The notes beneath the pieces were generated by a model, which worked only from the letters and a program-made list of their open reading frames with translations, had not been told where the DNA came from and made no database searches. DNA of 64,000 nt from positions 62,001 through 126,000 of the forward strand of contig JAGWTC010000003.1 in assembly GCA_028869135.1 (NCBI GenBank). Reading direction: 5' to 3'. The DNA comes from Rhodocyclaceae bacterium (GTDB lineage: Bacteria; Pseudomonadota; Gammaproteobacteria; Burkholderiales; Rhodocyclaceae). Position numbers and translations under genes: made by a program. This document shows, piece by piece, positions 52,273 to 61,826 of the stretch (its first letter is position 1; each line of letters begins with the position of its first letter).

Positions 52273-53508
52273 ATGCGCGTACTCTTTCTTTCCATGTGGT
52301 ACCCGAACCAGGAAAACCCCGTGTTCGGCACCTTCGTCCATGAGCAGGCCGTGGCCCTGCGCAACTGCGGCGTCGACGTCCGCATCGTCCAGCCGATTCC
52401 GTTTGCGCCCTTTCCGCTCGGCCTCTTCAGCGCGCGCTATGCCGCGCTGGCCAAGATTCCGGCACGGGAAACCCATGAAGGCTTCGAGGTCTACCATCCG
52501 CGCTACCTGACGCTGCCGCACCATCTGCGCTTCGATCGCGTCGGCGACTGGATGTTTGCCGGCGTGAAGAAGACCGTCGAGGAAATTCACGCCGAATGGC
52601 CTTTCGATGTCATTCACGCGCATGCCACATTTCCCTGCGGCTACGCCGCCAACCGCCTGCGCGACGAATCCCTGCCCGGCGTCAAGGTCGTGCACACCAT
52701 ACACCGCACCTGCATTGTCGACGCCCCCGGCTACAGCGCAGCCTGCAGGCGCAAGGTCACGCAATCGCTGGACGAGGCCGATGCCGGCGTCTTCGTCGCC
52801 AGCGAAGGCCTGCGCCTGGCCAACGACCTGACCGAAGGCCGCATGCAGGCGCGCAGCCACTATGTGACCAACGGCGTGAACACGGAAAAATTCAGTCTCG
52901 CGGGCGACGACGAAGTCGTGCTAGCCAGGCTCAAGGCGGAGCACGTCGATAGCTGGAATCTGGTCTTCGTCGGCTACCTCAACCAGCGCAAGGGCATGTA
53001 CGAACTGCTGCCGGCCGTGGCGCGCCTGGTTCGCGCCGGGCACACCCGACTCAGGCTGTTCCTGGTCGGCCGCAACGAGCTGGGCGGCTACATTGCCGAT
53101 TTCGTACGCGAACACGGGCTTGAAGACAATGTGGTTCTGGTCGGCAGCGTCCACCACTCGCAGGTCAAGCACTGGATGCATTTCGCCGACGCCTTCGTCC
53201 TGCCCTCGCATTCCGAAGGTTTGCCGACAGTGCTGTTCGAGTCCCTGTTCTCCGGCACGCCGGCCATCTTCACCCGCGTCGGCGGTATCGCCGATGTGGT
53301 CGAGGACGGCGAACATGCGTTGCTGATCGAGCCCAAATCGACCGACGCCATCTGCGCGGCGATCGAGCGCCTGATGGAGGATGCGGCCCTGCGCGACCGC
53401 CTGAGCCGGCAGGGCCATGCGCTCATACGCGACCACTACACCTGGCAGCTCAACGCCGAGCGCCACGTCGAGCTCTACGCTTCGCTGCTCGACGGCGCGG
53501 GAAGCTAG
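52273..53508 (+). CDS. Family 4 (GT-B) glycosyltransferase
   Basis: A 411-residue GT-B glycosyltransferase. N-terminal MRVLFLSMWYPNQENPVFGTFVHEQAVAL and the C-terminal HSEGLPTVLFESLFSGTPAIFTRVGGIADVVEDG (E-x7-E) are typical of family 4 retaining enzymes. Its 3' end converges on the FemAB-like gene and overlaps it by 4 bases: both stops share CTAG. The sugar is unknown. Confidence 0.92.
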   Translation: MRVLFLSMWYPNQENPVFGTFVHEQAVALRNCGVDVRIVQPIPFAPFPLGLFSARYAALAKIPARETHEGFEVYHPRYLTLPHHLRFDRVGDWMFAGVKKTVEEIHAEWPFDVIHAHATFPCGYAANRLRDESLPGVKVVHTIHRTCIVDAPGYSAACRRKVTQSLDEADAGVFVASEGLRLANDLTEGRMQARSHYVTNGVNTEKFSLAGDDEVVLARLKAEHVDSWNLVFVGYLNQRKGMYELLPAVARLVRAGHTRLRLFLVGRNELGGYIADFVREHGLEDNVVLVGSVHHSQVKHWMHFADAFVLPSHSEGLPTVLFESLFSGTPAIFTRVGGIADVVEDGEHALLIEPKSTDAICAAIERLMEDAALRDRLSRQGHALIRDHYTWQLNAERHVELYASLLDGAGS

Positions 53509-54536
53509 CCCAGGCGCCAGATCAGCGCCAGTGCGGCGCGGGCGGGCATGGTGCCGAGGCCGCCCGCGCTCCACAAACCGCGGTAGAACTGATGCTCGCG
53601 GTTGGAGAAGTCGCGTTTGGCCTGGGTATCGCCTTCGCCACGGTCGATCAGCGTAACCCCTCTTTGCGCGACCGCCTCCAGCACACGACGGAACAGGATG
53701 CGCCCCGGCGCATAGGTGGAATAGGCGGGATCGTAGACCGGAAACCAGTAGTGCAGGGTTGCATGGCAGCGCAGGCCGAAATGCGCCGCCACCAGACGTT
53801 CGCCTGTCTTCAAGGTACTCAGCATGCCGGCGCACTGCGGCGATTTTTCATCGAGCAGACGGAACAGCAGATCGACATTGCGCCGTTCGAACAGCGGCGC
53901 CTGCTGCTTGTCAGTGCGCGTGTACTGGGCACACTTCAGCTCGATCAGCATCTGCAGATCGGCTTGAGGAGAAGTCGACTCCAGCTCGAAGCGGATTTCG
54001 CCGTGATCGGCGATCAACTTGCGTTCGCGGCGTTCGGTATCGCCGACGAACTTCTTGTCGCTCTTGCGCAAGCGGCTCCAGAACTCCTCGACCGGCGCTG
54101 CGATATGCGTCTGCAAGCCGATGCGCGGCTGCACACCCTGCAGGCCGTGCTGCAACTGCGCCGCCTCAAGATGGGTAAAGACCACCACAGGCAAGCCGCC
54201 ACGCCGCAGCGCATCGGAAATATCGATGCGCAGATCGGGCGATGCGACCAGGCCGAAGTAGTCGCTCATGACACCGCCTATAGGCTCGTACGCGCCGAGG
54301 CGGCCGGCCCAGTCGGCGCGGCGTTGCAAGGGAAGAAAACACATCGGCGTCTCGCCCGCGTAACCGACCAGCACCATGGCCGAAGGATCGACGGCGGCAA
54401 CGGCTTCAGCGTAGGCCGGCGCCATGAAGGCGTGGCGATTGGCCGCATGGGCCTCGACGAGCGCGGCCCAGGCCGCACGTTCAGGCGCAGCCAGCCCGGC
54501 AATCGACCGGGCGATGAAATTCAAGGCGCGCGACAT
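53505..54536 (-). CDS. FemAB/BcsL-like GNAT acyltransferase
   Basis: A 343-residue protein of the CelD/BcsL type with a C-terminal GNAT domain (GMLSTLKTGERLVAAHFGLRCHATLHYWFPVYDPAYSTYAPGRILFRRVLE). The ATG at 54536 overlaps the stop of the upstream deacetylase (TGATG), so the upstream open frame is not used. It ends a minus-strand operon. It is the second of three FemAB-like genes in this locus. The acyl donor and acceptor are not known. Confidence 0.85.
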   Translation of the reverse strand: MSRALNFIARSIAGLAAPERAAWAALVEAHAANRHAFMAPAYAEAVAAVDPSAMVLVGYAGETPMCFLPLQRRADWAGRLGAYEPIGGVMSDYFGLVASPDLRIDISDALRRGGLPVVVFTHLEAAQLQHGLQGVQPRIGLQTHIAAPVEEFWSRLRKSDKKFVGDTERRERKLIADHGEIRFELESTSPQADLQMLIELKCAQYTRTDKQQAPLFERRNVDLLFRLLDEKSPQCAGMLSTLKTGERLVAAHFGLRCHATLHYWFPVYDPAYSTYAPGRILFRRVLEAVAQRGVTLIDRGEGDTQAKRDFSNREHQFYRGLWSAGGLGTMPARAALALIWRLG

Positions 54537-55540
54537 CAGCTCGAAGCCTGCGGGCGGAAGAACAGAAAGGTCGCCAGACGCGCAAAGGAAATGCGGCCGT
54601 GCTGGGTGGTCCATTCATTCTCGGGCACATGAATGCGGCCGATGCGGCGGCCCTTGCCCGGCGTACGCAGATCCAGCAGCGTGGCGTCGCTGGTGAAAGC
54701 CAGATCGAAACCGGCGCGCTCGGTCAGATCAAGCAGCGCTTGCGTGTAGGCGCCGTGGGGAAAGGACATGGTGGCGACGGCAGGCTGCAGGGCGGCGAGG
54801 AGATCGTGCGAGCGCCGCAACTCGGCGAGCGGTTCGGCCACAGTTGTCAGCGGCGCATGCGTATGGCCATGCGCGCCGAATTCCAGGCAGCGGCGATCCG
54901 CCGTCGCGAGCTCGACCTCGGTCAGCATCTGCCGCTCGGCCGGGTGTTGCGGCGCGAGCGCGGTCAGCAGGTCCAGACGCTGCGACAAAGGCAGTGCAGC
55001 CACCTTGCCGGCAACCTCATGATCGGTTGCGCGGCTGCGCGCCCGGCCCTCGGGCAGCGCCAGCTCGCGCATCAGGGCGGCGGCGCGTTCGGGCTGTTCG
55101 AGTATCCGCACCAGCATGTCCTGCCACCAGATCGGGCGCGGCGACTCCATGATTTCGGTCGCGACAAAAACCAGCGCCGGCAGTTGGCGCGCATGCAGTT
55201 GCGGATAGGCATGGGCTAGGGTGTCGCGCCAGCCGTCGTCGAAGGAAATCAGGGCCGGACAGGTCGGCAGGCTTGCGCCGCCGTTCAAGGCCGCATGTAC
55301 CTGAACCGCGGTGACAACATGATAGTGCCTGGCGATGAAATCCAGGCAAAGGCCGAAACCTTCAACGCTGAAGGTGAACTCTTTCTCGGCTTGCGCGTAG
55401 GCCTCGCTGTCTTTCGGCAGCACGCGATGAAACATGAAGACAGTCAAGGCTTCGGCGTTGCGGCGGCGATGCCAGTATCCGAACACGCCCGTCGCATAGG
55501 CCAGCGACTTGAGTGCCGATTTGAGCGTTTCCAATGCCAT
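54536..55540 (-). CDS. Polysaccharide deacetylase, NodB-like
   Basis: A 334-residue carbohydrate esterase family 4 protein. The metal-site motif LISFDDGWRD and the second motif FGAHGHTHAPL are clear, with PHGAYT (third motif). It removes acetyl groups from N-acetylated sugars. Unlike the usual exosortase-associated deacetylase it is accompanied by a second deacetylase upstream. It lies 1 bp from that gene and overlaps the FemAB-like gene. Confidence 0.88.
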   Translation of the reverse strand: MALETLKSALKSLAYATGVFGYWHRRRNAEALTVFMFHRVLPKDSEAYAQAEKEFTFSVEGFGLCLDFIARHYHVVTAVQVHAALNGGASLPTCPALISFDDGWRDTLAHAYPQLHARQLPALVFVATEIMESPRPIWWQDMLVRILEQPERAAALMRELALPEGRARSRATDHEVAGKVAALPLSQRLDLLTALAPQHPAERQMLTEVELATADRRCLEFGAHGHTHAPLTTVAEPLAELRRSHDLLAALQPAVATMSFPHGAYTQALLDLTERAGFDLAFTSDATLLDLRTPGKGRRIGRIHVPENEWTTQHGRISFARLATFLFFRPQASS

Positions 55541-55541
55541 G

Positions 55542-56510
55542 TCAGACCAGTACTGATTCGGTAATGCCGAGCGTCTTGCCCGGCAGCAGATAGTTGCGCG
55601 CCAGTTGATAACTCATCCGCAGCGAACCCGGCCCCCAGGGGGTGAAGCGCGGGATCTGGAACAGCGAGGTTTGCGTCGTCGCCGCCCCCCATTGCGTCGT
55701 CACGGCGTACTTGTAGCCAGCCTCCTTGACCAGGCGCACATGACGTTCGTTGAAGTCCTGCGCCGGGCGGCCGTTGGGATAGGCGAAGCCGGTGATCTCG
55801 GCCCCGATCAGGGCGGACAGGGACTCGCGCGCCGCCGCAATCTCGTTGCGCGCTTCGCGTTCGCTGCACAGTGTCAGAATCGGGTGGTTCACGGTATGGG
55901 CGCCGATTGAAAAGCCCTTTGCATGCAGGGTGCGCACGTCGTTCTCGCTCATGCGGCTCAGCGTCTCCGGCCGCGCGCCGGACATGGCCTCCAGCCCTTC
56001 GATCAGGGATTCGCGCCGCGCCAGCGGCAGGTATTTCAGATACTGCTCGACCCGGCGGACGGCCTGCAGGCGCGAGGCCTCATCGGCGACGTCGAGCGCG
56101 TCGAGTTCGGCGTCTGCGAGCGTCAGGCGGCCTGCCGGCAGCAACGTCATGGCCTGCTCCACGCGCTCGTGCCACATGGGCTTGCCGGCAAACTGCCCGG
56201 TGGTCAGGAAGAAAGTCGCATGCAGATTACGCTCCAGCAGCGCCGGCATGACATGCTCGACCCAACTGCAATAGCCGTCGTCGAAAGTCAGGCAGGCCGT
56301 GGCCGCCGGCAAATTGCCCTGAGCCAGCCTGTCGACGGCTTCGTCGAGCGGAAGCACGCTGAAATGCTCGGCAACGTAATCGAGCATCTTGAGAAAATCG
56401 GTATAGGCGAGATCGTAAGGCGCCAGTTTCGAGGCCTGCAAAGGCACCTTGTGGAACAGGAAGATCGACAACTTGTCCCGGCTCAGGCCGCGCAATACCA
56501 GTTCCATCAT
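55542..56510 (-). CDS. Polysaccharide deacetylase, NodB-like
   Basis: A 322-residue CE4 protein. It has CLTFDDGYCSW (first metal motif), SIGAHTVNHPIL (second) and YPNGRPAQDF (third). No obvious signal peptide is seen, so the site of action is uncertain. The start overlaps the O-ligase stop (ATGA). The two adjacent deacetylases differ in sequence, so they likely act on different sugars or linkages. Confidence 0.88.
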   Translation of the reverse strand: MMELVLRGLSRDKLSIFLFHKVPLQASKLAPYDLAYTDFLKMLDYVAEHFSVLPLDEAVDRLAQGNLPAATACLTFDDGYCSWVEHVMPALLERNLHATFFLTTGQFAGKPMWHERVEQAMTLLPAGRLTLADAELDALDVADEASRLQAVRRVEQYLKYLPLARRESLIEGLEAMSGARPETLSRMSENDVRTLHAKGFSIGAHTVNHPILTLCSEREARNEIAAARESLSALIGAEITGFAYPNGRPAQDFNERHVRLVKEAGYKYAVTTQWGAATTQTSLFQIPRFTPWGPGSLRMSYQLARNYLLPGKTLGITESVLV

Positions 56511-57835
56511 GGCGCATCCTCCTCCACGCGCAGCGCCACGGCGTCGGCGCGCATAGCTTCATGCCGTACCCATTGGCGCAGCATTTCCATGGCCATCAGG
56601 ATCACATAGAACGGCTCGAAATAGGCCATGCTGACGGCGGAGCCGGAAATCATGTAGGCGAAGAGCGACAGGAACAGCGTATCCGACATGTCGCGCGCCC
56701 ACAGCCAGCGACCGTTTGTCGTGCGGCGCCGGATTTCGGCGCGCGCCCTGAAGGCGTTCACGAACAACAGGCCGAACAGGCCCAGGCCGACGAAACCCAT
56801 GTCGCCAAGCACTTCAAAGAAGATATTGTGCGCGGCCTTGCCCCGCTCGTCCGGCGGCGGCGTGGCAATCCAGCCGAGCAGACCCTGCCTGTAGCGATAG
56901 GCGTCCCAGGTCGGCGTGTACTGGATGGCATGAAAACCGCCGCCGAACACCGGGTTCTGCAACGCCACGGCCGAGCTGATCTTCCACGCCGCCACGCGCC
57001 CCATGAAAGAGGAATCGCTTTCGATGTTTTCCATGGAGCTGACGCGGCTGAACATGCGTTCGGGCGCGAGAGTCACGGCAGCGGCGGCGAACGAGACGAT
57101 CAGCACCAGTGAAACCAGCTTGTGACGCGAGGTCAGCACGAACCACAAGGCCAGCGCCAACAGGCCAACCAGTCCGCCGCGCGACATGGTGCCGAGCACG
57201 CAGGCGACGGTCAAGGCCATGGTGCCGAGAAAGGCGATGCGCAGCAGCCGGTTCTTCGAATACTGGTACAGATAGAAGAGGATGGGCAGCACCATGACCA
57301 TGGCCACCGCAAGCTGATTGTTGTCGGACATCATCGACGACGGGATGCCCAGCGGTCGATGCGCGCCGCCCGATTTGATTACCTTGAGCCCTTCAACCGC
57401 GCCCTGAAAGCCAAGCCCCAGCGCGAGTACCAGCAACAATGCGTGAAATCGATAGCGGGTGGTCAGCAGCAGGGGCGCCAGCAGGCAGTAGATCAGGGTC
57501 TTGACGAACTGCACGGCCAGGGTTTCGTTGAGGGGGTTGCCGGAGTAGGCGAATATCGCGCAAAGAATGCCGTGCGCCATGAAGGCCAGCATCAGCAGCA
57601 CGGTCGGGTTCAGATAGCCGTGGCGGTTCTTGAAACGGTTGCGACCGATGAGCAGCGCGCCGATCGCGACGACAGCGAAGATCAGGTTGAAGCGGACGCT
57701 GTCCATGAAGCCGTAGAGATAATAGGCAGGCGACAGCATAGACACCCAGCCGCACAGGAGGTAGGCGATAAAGGCGTTCAGCATCCCCAGCGGGACGAAG
57801 ACCAGCATCGCGCCGAGCAGGAACAGATCACGCAT
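56507..57835 (-). CDS. O-antigen ligase/polymerase-like protein (exosortase-associated)
   Basis: A 442-residue membrane protein with about 12 hydrophobic segments, a large periplasmic loop around residues 290-350 and the Wzy_C signature (GRVAAWKISSAVALQNPVFGGGFHAI). It matches the putative O-glycosylation ligase family found in exosortase A loci. It may transfer or polymerise the glycan onto proteins or lipids. The ATG at 57835 overlaps the 54-residue gene upstream by 8 bp. Confidence 0.9.
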   Translation of the reverse strand: MRDLFLLGAMLVFVPLGMLNAFIAYLLCGWVSMLSPAYYLYGFMDSVRFNLIFAVVAIGALLIGRNRFKNRHGYLNPTVLLMLAFMAHGILCAIFAYSGNPLNETLAVQFVKTLIYCLLAPLLLTTRYRFHALLLVLALGLGFQGAVEGLKVIKSGGAHRPLGIPSSMMSDNNQLAVAMVMVLPILFYLYQYSKNRLLRIAFLGTMALTVACVLGTMSRGGLVGLLALALWFVLTSRHKLVSLVLIVSFAAAAVTLAPERMFSRVSSMENIESDSSFMGRVAAWKISSAVALQNPVFGGGFHAIQYTPTWDAYRYRQGLLGWIATPPPDERGKAAHNIFFEVLGDMGFVGLGLFGLLFVNAFRARAEIRRRTTNGRWLWARDMSDTLFLSLFAYMISGSAVSMAYFEPFYVILMAMEMLRQWVRHEAMRADAVALRVEEDAP

Positions 57836-57992
57836 CGGGCTCGCCCTGTTCCGGCGTACCGCCGCGCTTTGCATCCGTCTTGTACGAGAACAGGCCGAGA
57901 TCGTCCGGCGCATCCTTGTTCTCGCCGCGGAAGATGGCAAAGGCCAGCATCAGCATGAGAACGATATCGGCGAGAAAGAAAAAGCCCTCCAA
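57828..57992 (-). CDS. 54-residue membrane protein in the exosortase locus
   Basis: A small gene found by reading between its neighbours. From the TTG at 57992, preceded by GGAGG, it encodes LEGFFFLADIVLMLMLAFAIF as a single membrane helix, then RGENKDAPDDLGLFSYKTD and a polar tail. It sits 2 bp after the TIGR03088-like glycosyltransferase stop and overlaps the O-ligase start, so it is firmly in the operon. Similar small 'single helix plus LFSY' proteins accompany other exosortase A loci, as far as I recall. Function unknown. Confidence 0.75.
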   Translation of the reverse strand: MEGFFFLADIVLMLMLAFAIFRGENKDAPDDLGLFSYKTDAKRGGTPEQGEPDA

Positions 57993-57994
57993 GC

Positions 57995-59149
57995 TCAGCC
58001 TCCCTGGCGCGCTGCGCCTTGTTCAAACAGACAGGCGTAGGCCTGCAGTGTTTTGTCGAGGTCGTGCGCCGCTGCCGCATGCGCTCTCAATGCGCCAGCA
58101 TCGGCGGCGACATCGCCGCGCAGGCATGCCTGCAGGGCCTTCAGCAGCGCCGCCCGGTCCCCGCTCGGCACGAGCTTGCCGGCACGGCCGTCGTCGAGCA
58201 CGGCGCGGTTGCCGCCGACATCGGTGGCGACGATGGCGACTGCGGAGGCGATGGCTTCCTGCAGCGTGCAGGACGTGCCTTCGGAGATCGAGGGCAGCAC
58301 GAAGCAATCCAGACGTCGCAAAATCTCGGCGACATCGCTGCGACTGCCGGCCAGCCACAGCCGGTCGGACATGCCGGCCGCTTCCATGCGCCGCGCAATC
58401 TCGCCATGCAGACTACCCTCACCCACCATCGCCAGACGCAAGGACGTCGCGCGGGGCCCGCCGGCATTGACGAGATCGATGAAGGCATCGACCAGGAGCA
58501 AGGGATTCTTGATGGCTTCCTGACGGCCGACGGTGCCGACCACCCAGTGCTTGTCCCTGACAAAGGGATAGCCCGCAGGACACGGGTCGGCGGCAGCGAG
58601 CGGGCGGAAGCGGTCCAGATCGACGCCATTGCCGATCAGGTGCAGGCGCTCTGCGCCAATACCGATGCGCGACTTGAGATAATCGGCAATCTGCGCCGAA
58701 ACCGCCACATAGGCCTGCACCCAGCCGCGATACAGGCGCCGCAGCCGGCGATAGGCCGGCCGGCGCCCGCGCAACTCGTCCATCTCCAGACCGTGTTCGG
58801 CATGCACGCGCCAGGGCACGCCGGCCAGGCAGGCGACCGGCGCGAATTCGAGCGCGGCCAGATTGCAGCCATGCCAGACATCGGGCCTGAGGCGGCGCAG
58901 CAGGCGATACATGTGCGGATAACGCCAGAAGGACTGGCCCGGAGGCTTCTCCAGTGCATGCAAGCCAACATCCGGCACCCGGATGCGCGCGGCGACTTCC
59001 GGCAGCACCTCGGTAATCGCGATGATCGAATGCCGGAAGCGATCAGGCGGCAAGCCATTCACCAACTGGACGACGACATTCTCCATGCCGCCGACGCCGA
59101 GACGGTTGAGCACGTGCACGACATGAATTTTCTCGCCGGAAGCCTTCAT
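57995..59149 (-). CDS. Glycosyltransferase of the XrtA system (TIGR03088-like)
   Basis: A 384-residue GT-B glycosyltransferase. HVVHVLNRLGVGGMENVVVQLVNGLP is typical of the TIGR03088 sugar transferases in exosortase A loci, and PSISEGTSCTLQEAIASAVAIVATDVGGN is the donor site. The ATG at 59149 overlaps the stop of the upstream glycosyltransferase (ATGA); the longer open frame is inside that gene. Donor sugar unknown. Confidence 0.88.
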   Translation of the reverse strand: MKASGEKIHVVHVLNRLGVGGMENVVVQLVNGLPPDRFRHSIIAITEVLPEVAARIRVPDVGLHALEKPPGQSFWRYPHMYRLLRRLRPDVWHGCNLAALEFAPVACLAGVPWRVHAEHGLEMDELRGRRPAYRRLRRLYRGWVQAYVAVSAQIADYLKSRIGIGAERLHLIGNGVDLDRFRPLAAADPCPAGYPFVRDKHWVVGTVGRQEAIKNPLLLVDAFIDLVNAGGPRATSLRLAMVGEGSLHGEIARRMEAAGMSDRLWLAGSRSDVAEILRRLDCFVLPSISEGTSCTLQEAIASAVAIVATDVGGNRAVLDDGRAGKLVPSGDRAALLKALQACLRGDVAADAGALRAHAAAAHDLDKTLQAYACLFEQGAARQGG

Positions 59150-60303
59150 CTCGGTCCGGCCGCGTTCGCCAGAGCAACCACGCGTCGCGCGTTGCCGTTC
59201 CAGGTCAGATCCTGCCGGACAATGCTGTCGCGGGCGCCGACTGCGAGTCGCGTCCGCAAGGCAGCATCGGCGCAAAGGCGCGCCAATGCTTGCTCCATTC
59301 CGTCACCGCCCTTCTCGTCGAACAGCAGCGCATTATCGCCGTCGGTAAGCACCTCGCAAAGATTGGGCGTGCGCGGCGCAAGCACCGCCTTGCCCAAGGC
59401 CAGGTACTCCATCAGCTTGAGCGGCGAAGCATAAGGCACCACCGCAGGTTGCAGCGCGATATCGAAGCTCGCGACCCAGCCCGGCACTTCGTCGCGATGG
59501 ACCACGCCGGTAAAAGTGACGCGGGCGGCGATACCAAGCTCGCGCGCCAACTGCTCCAATGCGTCCCTGACCGGCCCGTCGCCGACAATCAGCAGATGCG
59601 CATGGGCGGGTGCAGCCGGCATGGCCATCCAGCGGATCACCTTGTCCATGCCGTGCCAGTCGCGCACGAAACCGGTGAAGCCCAGCACCAGCTTGCCCGC
59701 AAGGCCGCGCTCCGCCTTGGCCTGCTCGGGCGCCGGCGCGGCGGCAAAGTGTGCTTCATTGATGCCATTCGGAATCACGACGATGCGGCTTTCCGGCACG
59801 CCGTAGGCGCGCACATGCTCGCCGAGGACGCGCGTGACGGGCAGCACATAGTCGGCGCCGCACCAGGCCCGGCCTTCGGCCCAGCGCGCCAGCGCCTTGA
59901 GCGACAGGCCGCCGCTGTGCAGGGAGCGTTCATGAACCAGCGGCGCATTGACCTCCAGCAGCAAGGGAATGCCGCGTCGGCGCTTGAGCATGACGCCGGC
60001 CAGCAGGAAGAGGTTGTAGCGTTCGTAAATCACGTCCGGCTCGAACTCGGCCGCGGCGGTCGCCAGCCGTCGATAGGCGACCCAGCTATAGGCCAGTTCC
60101 AGCAGTTCGTACAGTGCGCGCGGCAGGGCATTGCGCATGCGCTGCACCCAGCCCACGCCGCCGCCCATCCGGCCCTCTTCGCCTCCGGCCGGAGCGACCA
60201 CGCGCACTTCATGGCCGAGCTTGCGCAAGGCGGCGATCATTTCCTCGATGTGTACGGCCTGCCCGTCCTTGGACGCCGTGCGGTGATGGTAGAGAATCTT
60301 CAT
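59146..60303 (-). CDS. Glycosyltransferase family 4, XrtA system
   Basis: A 385-residue GT-B enzyme. MKILYHHRTASKDGQAVHIEEMI at the N-terminus, VIPNGIN, TGFVRDWHGMD and LKLMEYLALGKAVLAPRTPN are visible. It lies 11 bp from the end of xrtA, in the position held by TIGR04063-type glycosyltransferases in related loci, but the exact subfamily is uncertain. Confidence 0.85.
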   Translation of the reverse strand: MKILYHHRTASKDGQAVHIEEMIAALRKLGHEVRVVAPAGGEEGRMGGGVGWVQRMRNALPRALYELLELAYSWVAYRRLATAAAEFEPDVIYERYNLFLLAGVMLKRRRGIPLLLEVNAPLVHERSLHSGGLSLKALARWAEGRAWCGADYVLPVTRVLGEHVRAYGVPESRIVVIPNGINEAHFAAAPAPEQAKAERGLAGKLVLGFTGFVRDWHGMDKVIRWMAMPAAPAHAHLLIVGDGPVRDALEQLARELGIAARVTFTGVVHRDEVPGWVASFDIALQPAVVPYASPLKLMEYLALGKAVLAPRTPNLCEVLTDGDNALLFDEKGGDGMEQALARLCADAALRTRLAVGARDSIVRQDLTWNGNARRVVALANAAGPR

Positions 60304-60314
60304 CCGGAATCCGG

Positions 60315-61826
60315 CTAACGTTGAGCACGCACCTCTGCCAGCAGCGGCAGCAGCGCGTCCGAGAGCGCAGGCGCGAAGGCTCCCAGCGCGGCAGCGCCGC
60401 CGCCCGGCTGCTCTTCCGGCGCATAGAGCACGACGATGGCGCCGTCATCGCCGCGCCCGCTGAGTCTCGACTTCAGCATCAGCAGCTTGGCCTTGATGTC
60501 GCTGGCGGTGAGTTGCCCGTCGATCCAGTACCAGTGCCACACGCGCAAACGCTGTTCGCCGCCGCTGACGCTGCCGCCGCGCAGCACGGCAGTGCGTACG
60601 GAAAACCCGTTCGACTCGGCGCCGCCGCGCTCGACGACCGCCCAGAACGGGTCGTCGCTGCGCGCCAGCATGTTCTCGGAGCTGACCAGCTTGCGCTGCT
60701 TGTCCTGATGCCGGTAGTAGGCGACATAGACCGCCGCCTGACGCCCGCCTTCCGCGTAGCTGCGCTTCCATGTCGCCGCCGGCTGCGTGAAGGCCGGCTG
60801 CCAGCCGCTGAACCCGACCGGCATGCCGTGCCATTGGCCGACATCCGGCAGCATGTCCGTATTGAAGGCAGGCGTCTGCGTCAAGTCGCCGCGTTCGATC
60901 AGCCACAAACCGGCACGCGGCAACAACAAGGCGACGACAAGCAGCACGCAAGTCAACAGCAGGCTGCCGCGGCGCGACGCGGCATGGGCGGACAAATCGG
61001 GTTTGTGTTCCGGCTCCTGCCAGCGCATACCCATCATGAACAGCAACGTCATGACGATGCCGAAGAAAACCCAGCCGTAGACCAGATGATCGACGCCGGT
61101 GGCAAGCTTGTTGCCCGACAGGTGGCCGAGCATGACGATGCCGTAGGCGCGCACCCAGTTGGCGACCAGCGGCACCAGCGCGGCAGCGATGATGAACAGC
61201 ACGCGCCGCTTCAGGGTGCTGTAGTTCAGATAGGCGAAGAGCATGCCAACGCAGATGGAGGCGATCAGATAGCGAATGCCGCTGCATGCCTCGACCACGG
61301 ACCAGTGTCCGCTGGGGATGACGAACTGCAAGCCCTCCTGATACACCGGGACCCCTGACAGGCGCACCCCCGCCACCGTGATGTCGGCGGTCCACTGCAT
61401 CAGGCGCGGCATGATGAACTCGCCGAAGGGTACGCAGAAATACAGGAACAGCAAGGGGAACAGGATGGCGCGCGCGACCGGAATTCCCAGCAGCATGGGC
61501 ACGCTGAACACCACCATGCTGACCAGGGCGAACTGTGTCACGACGTTTGCAGCGGCAAGCTGTCCCAGCAACCACAGTGCGCCCACCAGCAGCAGCGGAA
61601 TCACCATCGTCGGCGCCGGCGCCGGCGTAAAGCGCGACAAGGGCTCGCGCAATCGCCAGATCAGCCACAGCGTGATCGGCGGCACCAGAAAAGCGTGGGT
61701 GAAGGTACCCGAGCGGTCCCAGATTTCCACCATGCCGGCAAGCGTGGACCAGTAAGCGGCGGCAATCAATGCAAAGGCCAGCAGCAAGGCCGCCAGCGAC
61801 CTGGGCCATGCAGAGAGATGTCTCAT
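60315..61826 (-). CDS. xrtA: Exosortase A with fused EpsI domain
   Basis: A 503-residue inner-membrane protein. Residues 1-270 form the exosortase domain with about eight membrane helices and the catalytic triad Cys181 (VVEACSGIRYL), Arg226 (ANWVRAYGI) and His247 (GVDHLVYG). The C-terminal part (from about 300) is an EpsI-like periplasmic domain with one membrane helix, as usual in XrtA. Exosortase A recognises PEP-CTERM sorting signals and cleaves or transfers them. No PEP-CTERM protein is seen in this window, so substrates are elsewhere. The start overlaps the TIGR03087-like gene (ATGA). Confidence 0.96.
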   Translation of the reverse strand: MRHLSAWPRSLAALLLAFALIAAAYWSTLAGMVEIWDRSGTFTHAFLVPPITLWLIWRLREPLSRFTPAPAPTMVIPLLLVGALWLLGQLAAANVVTQFALVSMVVFSVPMLLGIPVARAILFPLLFLYFCVPFGEFIMPRLMQWTADITVAGVRLSGVPVYQEGLQFVIPSGHWSVVEACSGIRYLIASICVGMLFAYLNYSTLKRRVLFIIAAALVPLVANWVRAYGIVMLGHLSGNKLATGVDHLVYGWVFFGIVMTLLFMMGMRWQEPEHKPDLSAHAASRRGSLLLTCVLLVVALLLPRAGLWLIERGDLTQTPAFNTDMLPDVGQWHGMPVGFSGWQPAFTQPAATWKRSYAEGGRQAAVYVAYYRHQDKQRKLVSSENMLARSDDPFWAVVERGGAESNGFSVRTAVLRGGSVSGGEQRLRVWHWYWIDGQLTASDIKAKLLMLKSRLSGRGDDGAIVVLYAPEEQPGGGAAALGAFAPALSDALLPLLAEVRAQR

